Positions 1 through 6,213 of a stretch of DNA of 6,261 nt are shown one piece after another (the first letter of the stretch is position 1; each line of letters starts with the position of its first letter). The translations under genes and the position numbers were made by a program. The notes below the pieces were generated by a model. The model did no database searches and was not told the DNA's origin. It saw only the letters and a program-made list of their open reading frames with translations. This DNA comes from an uncultured Flavobacteriales bacterium (lineage in GTDB: Bacteria > Bacteroidota > Bacteroidia > Flavobacteriales_E > Vicingaceae). The stretch lies in assembly GCA_913059105.1 (NCBI GenBank), contig CAJXRL010000162.1, positions 1 to 6,261 of the forward strand, read 5' to 3'.

Positions 1-11
1 ATAAGAGACAG
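1..11 (+). other. Residual Nextera/Tn5 mosaic-end adapter (left end)
   Basis: The first 11 bases, ATAAGAGACAG, equal the last 11 bases of the 19-base Tn5 mosaic end used in Nextera tagmentation libraries (known from memory). They face inward, as expected for an untrimmed read start. The matching adapter at the other end of the window makes chance unlikely. Genomic sequence should be taken to start at base 12. The first three codons of the frame that follows, and part of the fourth, are therefore adapter and not protein. Confidence 0.85.
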
Positions 12-903
12 TATCAAAACTAAATTCAGCGTAAACCGTTTCGATTATTTTAATGGGCGTGCAACATTTATTGACGACATCAACCCTCCTTACATTATAA
101 ATTCCGAACGCTATTGGGGAAATAGTTTTGGAGTTCCAATATTTACGAATGGAAAATTAGAATTCGGATACAATTACTTGTGGCAAGACTATGAATATTA
201 TCAAACTGATAATTTCATAAGAGGAGACACTTCGGATAGGACTAGCTTTGACGGTTCTAGATTTTATATTCAGTTTGACCGCAACTCTTTGAATCGAAAA
301 CAATATGCCACAAAAGGATCTCAAGTTATTGTCCGAATAAGTGCTGTTAGTGGTATTGAAAATACTTTAACCGGTTCGACAACTCTTATAAAGTCTAACT
401 TAAGAGCGAAGAGAGAATGGTACGAAGCTTACCTGAAATTGGATAAATATTTATTACGTAAACGTTCAATCCATTTAGGGCTATTTCTTGAAGCTAATGC
501 TTCGAGTCTACCCCTTTTTCAAAACTTTACTGCTTCAAGTTTGACTTCGCCTTCCTTTGCTCCTCTCCCTGAGAATAAAACAATTTTCCAACGACAATAT
601 CGCGCAAGATCTTATGTTGGTGCAGGAGTTAAAGCAATCTATTCTTACCGTGATATAATTGACCTGAGAGTAGAAGCGTATATATATCAACCTTATGAAC
701 AACTCATTCAGAATACAGACGGTTCAGCTTCATTTGCACAAGAAATTGTAAACAGAGACATTATTGGAACATTTACAGCGGTTTATCAAAGTCGTTTAGG
801 CCCATTAGCAGCAAGCTTAAACTACTATGAGGAAGCCCAAGAGCAATGGAGCTTTTTAGTTCACTTTGGCTATATATTATTTAATAAGAAAGGCACAGAA
901 TAA
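1..903 (+). CDS. Patatin-like phospholipase family protein, C-terminal outer-membrane barrel part (5' truncated)
   Basis: The frame is open from the left edge to TAA at 901-903, giving 300 codons, the first few adapter-derived. In Bacteroidota, proteins of this family have an N-terminal patatin lipase domain (GxSxG Ser/Asp dyad), a POTRA-like linker and a C-terminal BamA/TamA-like beta barrel in the outer membrane, about 730-770 residues in all. Only the barrel part is visible, so neither catalytic residue can be checked. What identifies it is a run of alternating aromatic and polar strands, the family-like segments LNRKQYATKG, PLFQNFTAS (about fragment residues 171-179) and LGPLAASLNYYE (266-277), and the ending HFGYILFNKKGTE, close to the usual family C-terminus with a penultimate strand rich in aromatics. 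A TTG at 178 could serve as a start, but the upstream sequence reads through in frame as the same kind of barrel, so the gene is simply cut by the contig end. It abuts murB with no spacer. The alternative is another Omp85-type barrel; the substrate is unknown. Confidence 0.82.
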   Translation: MRDSIKTKFSVNRFDYFNGRATFIDDINPPYIINSERYWGNSFGVPIFTNGKLEFGYNYLWQDYEYYQTDNFIRGDTSDRTSFDGSRFYIQFDRNSLNRKQYATKGSQVIVRISAVSGIENTLTGSTTLIKSNLRAKREWYEAYLKLDKYLLRKRSIHLGLFLEANASSLPLFQNFTASSLTSPSFAPLPENKTIFQRQYRARSYVGAGVKAIYSYRDIIDLRVEAYIYQPYEQLIQNTDGSASFAQEIVNRDIIGTFTAVYQSRLGPLAASLNYYEEAQEQWSFLVHFGYILFNKKGTE

Positions 904-1920
904 ATGGAAAATAATGTAAATTTGAAAGAGTTGAACACTTTTGGGATAGAGGTTTTTGCACAAGAATTTGAAATATTAAACTCTAAAGAAGAAGCAATTC
1001 ATTTTTTTCAAACTCAAGATTTAGAGAAAAAACAGTTCTTTATTCTAGGCGGTGGAAGTAACCTTCTTTTAACTGAAGACTTCGAAGGAATTGTAATTCA
1101 GAATAAATTAAAAGGTTTTGAAGTAATAGAGGAGAACGCAGATTTTATTGTATTAAAAGTAGGAGCAGGAGAGAATTGGCACAAATTTGTTTTACAATGC
1201 ATTGATAAAGGGTATGCGGGGGTAGAAAATCTTTCACTAATTCCAGGAAATGTTGGCGCAAGCCCAATGCAGAACATTGGCGCTTACGGTGTTGAAGTTA
1301 AAGATCTAATTACTGAAGTAGAAACTATAAGTGTTTCAACAGGTGAAGTTCAAGTTTTCTCAAACGAGGAATGCAATTTTGATTATAGGAGTAGCATTTT
1401 CAAAACCACCCACAAAAACCAATATTTTATTTCTTCCGTAAATTTCAAACTCTCGAAGAAATCTGAATTTAATGTTTCATACGGTGCAATTAAAAGTCAA
1501 TTAGAACATGACGGGATTGAGCTAGAATCATTAACAATCAAAGCTATTTCGGATGCAGTAATTGCGATACGAAATAGCAAACTCCCTGACCCATCAGAAA
1601 TCGGAAATTCAGGAAGTTTCTTCAAAAACCCTGTTGTTACCAAAGAATTTTTCGAAAAATTAAAAAACCAATTTAGAGACATGCCTGCCTACAAATTGCC
1701 AAAAGGTGATTACAAGTTAGCTGCAGGTTGGTTGATAGAAAAAACAGGTTGGAAAGGATACACTGAAGGAAATTACGGAGTACATAAGAAACAAGCACTA
1801 GTATTAGTTAATTATGGCGGCGCATCTGGATTAGAAATCTATGATCTTTCAGAAAGGATCTTACTTTCCGTTAAAGATAAATTTGGAGTAAGATTAGAGC
1901 GTGAAGTAAATATTATGTAG
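904..1920 (+). CDS. murB: UDP-N-acetylenolpyruvoylglucosamine reductase MurB
   Basis: MurB is the cytoplasmic FAD enzyme that uses NADPH to reduce UDP-GlcNAc-enolpyruvate to UDP-MurNAc, the second committed step of peptidoglycan synthesis. The protein is complete at 338 residues, close to the E. coli type I enzyme (about 342). It has the N-terminal FAD-binding fold with GGGSN at residues 49-53 and the PGNVGASPMQNIGAYG segment (114-129). The catalytic arginine lies in the FDYRSSIFK motif (R162). The proton-donating serine is S238 in GNSGSFFKNP (234-243). The C-terminal glutamate is in LEREV (E334 by analogy with the E. coli LEPEV). The loop typical of type I MurB appears present (AAGWLIEKTGWKG, 273-285). 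The ATG follows directly on the TAA of the patatin-like gene, so translational coupling is likely; only a weak AAAGG lies upstream, inside the previous gene. No frameshift or missing key residue is visible. Confidence 0.97.
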   Translation: MENNVNLKELNTFGIEVFAQEFEILNSKEEAIHFFQTQDLEKKQFFILGGGSNLLLTEDFEGIVIQNKLKGFEVIEENADFIVLKVGAGENWHKFVLQCIDKGYAGVENLSLIPGNVGASPMQNIGAYGVEVKDLITEVETISVSTGEVQVFSNEECNFDYRSSIFKTTHKNQYFISSVNFKLSKKSEFNVSYGAIKSQLEHDGIELESLTIKAISDAVIAIRNSKLPDPSEIGNSGSFFKNPVVTKEFFEKLKNQFRDMPAYKLPKGDYKLAAGWLIEKTGWKGYTEGNYGVHKKQALVLVNYGGASGLEIYDLSERILLSVKDKFGVRLEREVNIM

Positions 1921-1929
1921 AACTCTACT

Positions 1930-2676
1930 TTATAACTCAGCATTTTTCAATAGCCCACTCTCCAGTAATTTATGAAAATAAGGTTTTGTTCTTGCGAACT
2001 CTATACCCTTTTGATGCATCACATTGTGGCAATCTGAACCTAAAAACGTTATTAACCCTTCATCGATCATACGTTCTGCAATCTTTTGCGTCTCAGGGCC
2101 ATAATGACCTACTAACGAAAGTATATTTAATTGAAGATGAACTCCCTTTTCTTTAAGTTCTCGGTATTTCTCAAATTCTTTATAATAAAAACCATATCGT
2201 TCAGGGTGAGCCAAAATTGGAATGTATCCATTTGTTTGTAACTCAAAAATAAATGAAGCTAAATTTGGAGGCTCGGTCATGAACGGTAGCTCAAATAGTA
2301 AATAGTTTTTTCCAAATGTTAACAATTTTCCTCCTTTCACTTGAGGTTCAAGCGTTTCATCTAGATAATACTCAGCGGCTGCTTCAATCTGAATGTCAAT
2401 ATTTTGGCGCTCTAATTCTTTTTTCACCTTCTCCAATCCACCCAAAATTATATCCGGAGTGTTTTTATAAAAATCACTCATCACGTGAGGAGTAGTAATT
2501 AACTTTTGATACCCCATTTCTTTAAATGCACGTATCATGTTAATTGAGTCTTCTAAACTTTTAGAGCCATCATCTATAGCGGGAATTAAATGAGAATGCA
2601 GATCTGTTTTAAGTAGATCTAAATTTGCAGGTTCTAGTGCAACTTCTTTCTTAAATAGTTTTGAAAACCAACTCAT
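1930..2676 (-). CDS. cpsB: CpsB/YwqE-type PHP-family tyrosine-protein phosphatase
   Basis: This is a cytoplasmic metal-dependent protein-tyrosine phosphatase of the polymerase-and-histidinol-phosphatase (PHP) superfamily. Known relatives (Streptococcus CpsB, Bacillus YwqE) dephosphorylate the BY-kinase that controls capsule chain length. With the ATG at 2676 the protein has 248 residues, usual for the family. Metal-binding motifs appear in order: DLHSHLIPAIDDG (25-37), TPHV (62-65), AAAEYYLD (99-106), AHPERY (156-161) and GSDCHN (213-218), with every expected His/Asp/Glu present. A longer frame opens at 2739, but it would overlap the epimerase gene by 50 bases and add 21 residues with no family counterpart. 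The start at 2676 lies 13 bases after the epimerase stop and gives the short basic-aromatic N-terminus MSWFSKLFKK seen in Bacteroidota relatives. It is the last gene of the - strand operon, converging on murB. The partner kinase is not in the window. Confidence 0.9.
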   Translation of the reverse strand: MSWFSKLFKKEVALEPANLDLLKTDLHSHLIPAIDDGSKSLEDSINMIRAFKEMGYQKLITTPHVMSDFYKNTPDIILGGLEKVKKELERQNIDIQIEAAAEYYLDETLEPQVKGGKLLTFGKNYLLFELPFMTEPPNLASFIFELQTNGYIPILAHPERYGFYYKEFEKYRELKEKGVHLQLNILSLVGHYGPETQKIAERMIDEGLITFLGSDCHNVMHQKGIEFARTKPYFHKLLESGLLKNAEL

Positions 2677-2689
2677 CGTTTCTAAAAGA

Positions 2690-3682
2690 TTATAAATTGT
2701 GCTTTTCCTTAAACCACTCAATAGTTCGTTGTATTCCATCTTGGAAGCGAACTTTTGGCTGATAGTCTAGTAATTCATTTGCTTTGGAAATGTCAGCTAA
2801 TGAGTTTTTTACATCTCCGGCCCTTTCTTCTCTATGAACTGCAGAAACCGATGCCCCAGTCCCGATTTTTATTGAATTAAAAAGATCTACCAAAGAGAAC
2901 TTCTCTCCAACTGCAACATTAAACACCTCACCTAATGCTTCTTTATTTTCTGTAAACAACGCTCGGACATTGGCTTGAACCGCATTTTCTACATATGTAA
3001 AATCCCTACTTTGCTTTCCATCTCCATTAATAAAAGGAGATTGATTTTTAAGTAAAGATTCAATAAAAAGCGGAATTACAGCAGCATATGCTCCAGTTGG
3101 ACTTTGGTTTGGTCCAAAAATGTTGAAATATCTTAATCCAATGATTTCTTGCCCATAACTTAAATGAGACACTTTAGCGTATAACTCATTTGTATACTTA
3201 CTAACGGCATAAGGTGAAAGTGGACTTCCAATTTCAGATTCAATTTTTGGAAGTTTCTGAGAATCACCATACACTGAAGACGAACTAGCATATACTATTC
3301 GTTTTACCTTGTTCTTTCGTGCTGCAGTAATCATATTTAAAAATCCTACTACATTTGCATTATTAGTCGCAACTGGGTTTGCTAATGATCTTGGCACAGA
3401 GCCCAACGCTGCTTGATTACTAACAAAGTCGATGCCTTCGGTTACCTTCAAACAACTCTCATAATTGCTAATATCACCATTAACGAACTCAAAGTTTGGG
3501 TTACTCATAAATGGTTCTAGATTCTCCCCAGAACTATTTGACAAGTTGTCTATTACTCTAACCTTTTTAGCGCCAAAGGTCAATAAATAGTTAACTATGT
3601 TTGATCCGATGAATCCGGCACCCCCTGTGACTAAAAAGGAAGTATTAGAAATGTCTTTTTTATGAAAATCCGTAGTGTACAT
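2690..3682 (-). CDS. tviC: UDP-N-acetylglucosamine 4-epimerase, TviC/WbpP family (extended SDR)
   Basis: A 330-residue NAD-dependent sugar epimerase of the extended short-chain dehydrogenase fold. The Rossmann glycine motif TGGAGFIG is at 19-26. The catalytic serine cluster YASSSSVYGD is at 131-140 and the YxxxK pair is Y158/K162. The sequence follows remembered TviC and WbpP closely: AALGSVPRSL (91-100), LPKIE, SPLSPYAVSKYTNELYA, GLRYFNIFGPNQSPTGAYAAVIP, INGDGKQSRDF (218-228) and GDVKNSLADI (289-298). The serine in this last motif (S294) probably corresponds to the WbpP serine that lets the site accept N-acetylated sugars. TviC-type enzymes turn UDP-GlcNAcA into UDP-GalNAcA, while WbpP-type enzymes interconvert UDP-GlcNAc and UDP-GalNAc; sequence alone does not decide which. 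The nearby TviB-like dehydrogenase favours the uronic-acid route. It starts 5 bases after the rfbB stop and ends 13 bases before the phosphatase start, with no Shine-Dalgarno. Confidence 0.88.
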   Translation of the reverse strand: MYTTDFHKKDISNTSFLVTGGAGFIGSNIVNYLLTFGAKKVRVIDNLSNSSGENLEPFMSNPNFEFVNGDISNYESCLKVTEGIDFVSNQAALGSVPRSLANPVATNNANVVGFLNMITAARKNKVKRIVYASSSSVYGDSQKLPKIESEIGSPLSPYAVSKYTNELYAKVSHLSYGQEIIGLRYFNIFGPNQSPTGAYAAVIPLFIESLLKNQSPFINGDGKQSRDFTYVENAVQANVRALFTENKEALGEVFNVAVGEKFSLVDLFNSIKIGTGASVSAVHREERAGDVKNSLADISKANELLDYQPKVRFQDGIQRTIEWFKEKHNL

Positions 3683-3687
3683 TACTT

Positions 3688-4746
3688 TTATCTTGCGTTG
3701 TATTGTTGATCATAATATTTCTTATAATCCCCTGATGTGACGTTATCCAACCACTCACTATTGTCCAAATACCACTGTACAGTATTTTCTAAACCTTCTT
3801 CAAATTCTATTGATGGTGACCAATTCAAATCGTTTTTCAATTTGGAAGCGTCTATTGCGTAACGTTGATCATGCCCACTTCTATCTTGTACGTATGCAAT
3901 TAATTTCTCAGAAGCACCTTCTTCACGACCAAGCTTCTCATCCATTATCTTACACAAAGCTTTAATTAGATGAATATTTTGCCACTCATTATTACCTCCA
4001 ATATTGTATGTTTCTCCTTCTTTTCCTTCATGAAAAATCACATCAATAGCGTCTGCATGATCGTTTACCCACAGCCAATCCCTAACATTGTCCCCTTTAC
4101 CATAGACCGGCAGTGGTTTTTCCTCTTTAATGTTATTTATGAATAGAGGAATTAATTTCTCCGGAAATTGATTCGCTCCATAATTGTTTGAACAATTAGA
4201 AATTACCATTGGAAAACCATAAGTATGATGATACGCTCGTACTAAGTGATCTGAACTTGCTTTAGAAGAAGAATATGGACTTCTTGGATCATATGGCGTA
4301 TCTTCAGTAAAATAGCCTGTTTCACCTAAAGAACCATACACCTCATCTGTTGAAACATGATAGAAGAGTTTATCAGAGAAATCATCTCCCCAAAATCTTC
4401 TTGCAACATTCATCAGGTTTGCCGTCCCAATTACATTTGTCTGAATAAACTCTAATGGATTCGTGATAGAGCGGTCTACATGAGATTCTGCAGCTAAATG
4501 AATTACACAAGTTATCGAATACTTAACAAATGTCTCTTCCACAAATGCTTCATCTAAAATATCTCCTTTCACAAAAGTATAATTGGGCTTTTGGTCAACA
4601 TCTCTCAGGTTTTCCAAATTCCCGGCATAGGTCAGTTTATCAAAATTTACAATCTGATAGTCAGGGTATTTATTTACAAATAAACGAACGACATGAGAAC
4701 CAATAAACCCAGCTCCACCAGTAATTAAAATGCTTTTCTTTTCCAT
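3688..4746 (-). CDS. rfbB: dTDP-glucose 4,6-dehydratase RfbB/RmlB
   Basis: RfbB dehydrates dTDP-D-glucose to dTDP-4-keto-6-deoxy-D-glucose, the shared step towards dTDP-rhamnose and many other deoxy and amino sugars, in the cytoplasm with tightly bound NAD. The 352-residue protein is full length for the family. It shows TGGAGFIG (9-16), the RmlB-specific LTYAGNLENL (38-47), HLAAESHVDRS (83-93), the catalytic STDEVYG with D134 and E135 (132-138), YSSSK with Y158 and K162, NCSNNYGANQFPEKLIPL (184-201) and VRDWLWVNDHADAI (221-234). Its ATG shares one base with the dehydrogenase stop (TAATG), so the two are translationally coupled. The usual partners rfbA, rfbC and rfbD are absent from the window, so the final sugar (rhamnose, quinovosamine-like or other) cannot be named. 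A UDP-sugar dehydratase is less likely given the RmlB-type motifs. Confidence 0.95.
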   Translation of the reverse strand: MEKKSILITGGAGFIGSHVVRLFVNKYPDYQIVNFDKLTYAGNLENLRDVDQKPNYTFVKGDILDEAFVEETFVKYSITCVIHLAAESHVDRSITNPLEFIQTNVIGTANLMNVARRFWGDDFSDKLFYHVSTDEVYGSLGETGYFTEDTPYDPRSPYSSSKASSDHLVRAYHHTYGFPMVISNCSNNYGANQFPEKLIPLFINNIKEEKPLPVYGKGDNVRDWLWVNDHADAIDVIFHEGKEGETYNIGGNNEWQNIHLIKALCKIMDEKLGREEGASEKLIAYVQDRSGHDQRYAIDASKLKNDLNWSPSIEFEEGLENTVQWYLDNSEWLDNVTSGDYKKYYDQQYNAR

Positions 4747-6041
4747 TATAAGCTTAAATATTTTATATCTCCAACCTTATTTTTCAAATTTCCTTTTACG
4801 TCAAATATAAATCCTTTATCATCCATTAACCCTTTGAAATAAGATTCTTCTTTTGAAACGTATTCATCATGATTTACTGCAACTAGAATTGCATCATAAT
4901 GATTAGCTTCTTTATCAACTAATGAAAATCCATAGTGCTTTTTCAAATCTTCTGACGAAGCAAAGGGATCAATTACATCTACTTGTAGACCAAATGACTT
5001 TAATTCATCAATTACGTCAACAACTTTTGAATTTCTAATGTCACTAACATTCTCTTTAAATGTAGCCCCCATAACTAGAACTTTCGCTCCATTAGCAGCA
5101 CCATTTTGAGCTACAATTTCTTTTGTAATCCTACCCGCAATGTGACTGCCCATGCCATCATTTACAGCCCTTCCAGAATTGATTATTTGAGCATGATAAC
5201 CAAATTCTTTCGCTTTGTATGTCAAATAATAAGGATCAACGCCAATACAATGTCCTCCCACTAAACCAGGAGAAAAATTTAAAAAATTCCATTTCGTTCC
5301 TGCAGCTTCCAAAACCTCATATGTGTTAATCCCCATCTTGTTGAAAATTATCGAGAGCTCATTTATTAATGCAATATTCACATCACGCTGAGTATTTTCT
5401 ATAATCTTCGCAGCTTCTGCTACCTTAATTGATGCGGCTCTATGCACTCCTGCATCAACCACTAATTCGTAAGTCTTTGCAATTTCATCTAATGATGACT
5501 CGGAACATCCTGCGACTACTTTTACTACATTCTGCAATGTATGCTCTGTATCACCCGGATTAATTCTTTCAGGAGAATATCCAACCATAAAGTCTTTTCT
5601 AAACTCAAGTCCACTCAACTTCTCAATTACAGGAACACAGTCTTCTTCAGTACAACCTGGGTAAACCGTAGATTCAAATACAACATAATCCCCTTTCTTG
5701 ATTACTTTCCCAACCGTTGTCGATGCAGAGATCAACGGTTTCAAATCTGGCAAATTATGCTGATCTATAGGAGTTGGAACAGCTACAATATAAAATTTAG
5801 CAGCTCTTAAATCTTCAATATCTTCAGTGAACATGATATCTGAATTTTCAAATTCTGAAGATGGAAGTTCCTCACTTGGATCTTCATTATTCTTCATCAT
5901 TTCAACCCTTTCTGCACTAATGTCAAATCCAATAACACCAACTTTTTTAGCCAAAGCTAAGGCAATTGGCAATCCAACATAACCCAAACCTATGACTGCA
6001 ATTTTTTCCTTTTTATTTACAAGATCCTTGTAGATTCCCAT
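4746..6041 (-). CDS. tviB: UDP-N-acetyl-D-hexosamine 6-dehydrogenase, TviB/WbpO family
   Basis: This NAD-dependent nucleotide-sugar dehydrogenase oxidises C6 of UDP-GlcNAc (TviB) or UDP-GalNAc (WbpO) in two steps to the uronic acid, supplying acidic sugars for surface polysaccharide. From the ATG at 6041 it has 431 residues, normal for the family. Visible motifs: GLGYVGLP (18-25), VPTP (88-91), ESTVYPGCTEEDCVP (123-137), GYSPERINPGD (154-164), KVAEAAKIIENTQRD (206-220, conserved K206 and N216), the catalytic cysteine C265 in GGHCIGVDPYYL (262-273) and FKENVSDIRNSK (328-339). The CTEEDCVP and PERINPGD segments match TviB-type enzymes better than UDP-glucose dehydrogenases. A GTG at 6059 gives six more residues (MNKLLD) and overlaps the stop of a possible upstream gene as GTGA. 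I prefer the ATG because its N-terminus (MGIYKDLVNKKEKIAVIG) fits Bacteroidota relatives. It is the first complete gene of the operon. Substrate choice between GlcNAc and GalNAc is not settled. Confidence 0.92.
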   Translation of the reverse strand: MGIYKDLVNKKEKIAVIGLGYVGLPIALALAKKVGVIGFDISAERVEMMKNNEDPSEELPSSEFENSDIMFTEDIEDLRAAKFYIVAVPTPIDQHNLPDLKPLISASTTVGKVIKKGDYVVFESTVYPGCTEEDCVPVIEKLSGLEFRKDFMVGYSPERINPGDTEHTLQNVVKVVAGCSESSLDEIAKTYELVVDAGVHRAASIKVAEAAKIIENTQRDVNIALINELSIIFNKMGINTYEVLEAAGTKWNFLNFSPGLVGGHCIGVDPYYLTYKAKEFGYHAQIINSGRAVNDGMGSHIAGRITKEIVAQNGAANGAKVLVMGATFKENVSDIRNSKVVDVIDELKSFGLQVDVIDPFASSEDLKKHYGFSLVDKEANHYDAILVAVNHDEYVSKEESYFKGLMDDKGFIFDVKGNLKNKVGDIKYLSL

Positions 6042-6055
6042 ATCCAGTAATTTAT

Positions 6056-6157
6056 TCACTTACTCCCCAATAAGCGCATAAAAAAACCTTTAATGTGATA
6101 ACTGTCGTCTAATATAGATAAACAACCATCAATAAACCTTGATTTATAACCGAGTTG
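6056..6157 (-). CDS. Possible C-terminal tail of an upstream operon gene, function unknown
   Basis: On the - strand, a frame of 33 codons between a TAA at 6160-6158 and a TGA at 6058-6056 reads like a natural protein end, with segments GYKSRFIDG, SILDDSYHIK and GFFMRLLGSK. It ends 14 bases before the preferred dehydrogenase ATG, spacing like that of the other operon genes, and its stop overlaps the alternative GTG start as GTGA. I do not recognise the family; the basic-aromatic ending would suit a glycosyltransferase or another polysaccharide-locus enzyme, but that is a guess from context. The frame has no convincing start, and its upstream stop falls where composition changes. It may therefore be the genuine tail of a gene whose body was replaced at a chimeric join. 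It could also be non-coding leader DNA of the operon; 33 open codons in AT-rich DNA is not strong evidence. Confidence 0.35.
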   Translation of the reverse strand, partial: QLGYKSRFIDGCLSILDDSYHIKGFFMRLLGSK

Positions 6158-6161
6158 TTAC

Positions 6162-6165
6162 GGAG
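6162..6165 (+). promoter_or_regulatory. Shine-Dalgarno GGAG ahead of the right-edge start codon
   Basis: GGAG at 6162-6165 sits 6 bases before an ATG at 6172, an ideal ribosome-binding site. None of the five complete genes in the window has a comparable site (the - strand starts have AT-rich DNA such as CTTATA or AGATAAAAGTA upstream). This contrast supports the idea that this end comes from a different kind of genome. Confidence 0.35.
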
Positions 6166-6171
6166 CCTGCT

Positions 6172-6213
6172 ATGACCATTGAATTGAACGCACAGGACAG
6201 CCGTATACTGGAC
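6172..6213 (+). CDS. Start of an unidentified gene (14 codons, cut by adapter)
   Basis: ATG at 6172 opens 14 codons, MTIELNAQDSRILD, before the sequencing adapter begins at 6214. Read on into the adapter the frame would meet TGA at 6232-6234, which is artefact. The good ribosome-binding site, the richer base composition (about 51% GC by hand count for 6151-6213, against about 30% for 6061-6150) and codons such as CAG, GAC, AGC, CGT and CTG suggest a true gene start, perhaps from a Shine-Dalgarno-using organism. The piece is too short to name. If the contig is not chimeric, this would be a gene divergent from the polysaccharide operon. Confidence 0.35.

Noticed and set aside
1497..1682. 61-codon open frame on the - strand inside murB
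   Set aside because: It lies wholly within the conserved murB coding region, opposite catalytic motifs; a shadow frame with no recognisable protein.
1917..1928. Small inverted repeat GTAG-AACT-CTAC between the converging genes, as a bidirectional terminator
   Set aside because: Only four usable base pairs, AT-rich flanks that do not extend the stem, and no proper T run; too weak to call.
2677..2739. Longer N-terminus for the phosphatase from an ATG at 2739
   Set aside because: It would overlap the end of the epimerase gene by 50 bases and adds residues (MEYNELLSGLRKSTIYNLLET) that are the epimerase's coding DNA read in another frame.
5541..5810. 89-codon open frame on the + strand inside the dehydrogenase gene
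   Set aside because: Antisense to conserved dehydrogenase motifs, with a composition unlike a real protein; a shadow frame.
6042..6160. Promoter for the polysaccharide operon in the region right of the dehydrogenase
   Set aside because: No convincing Bacteroidota -7 TAnnTTTG with a -33 TTTG-like box was found, the DNA may be coding, and the sequence beyond about 6150 may not belong to this genome.
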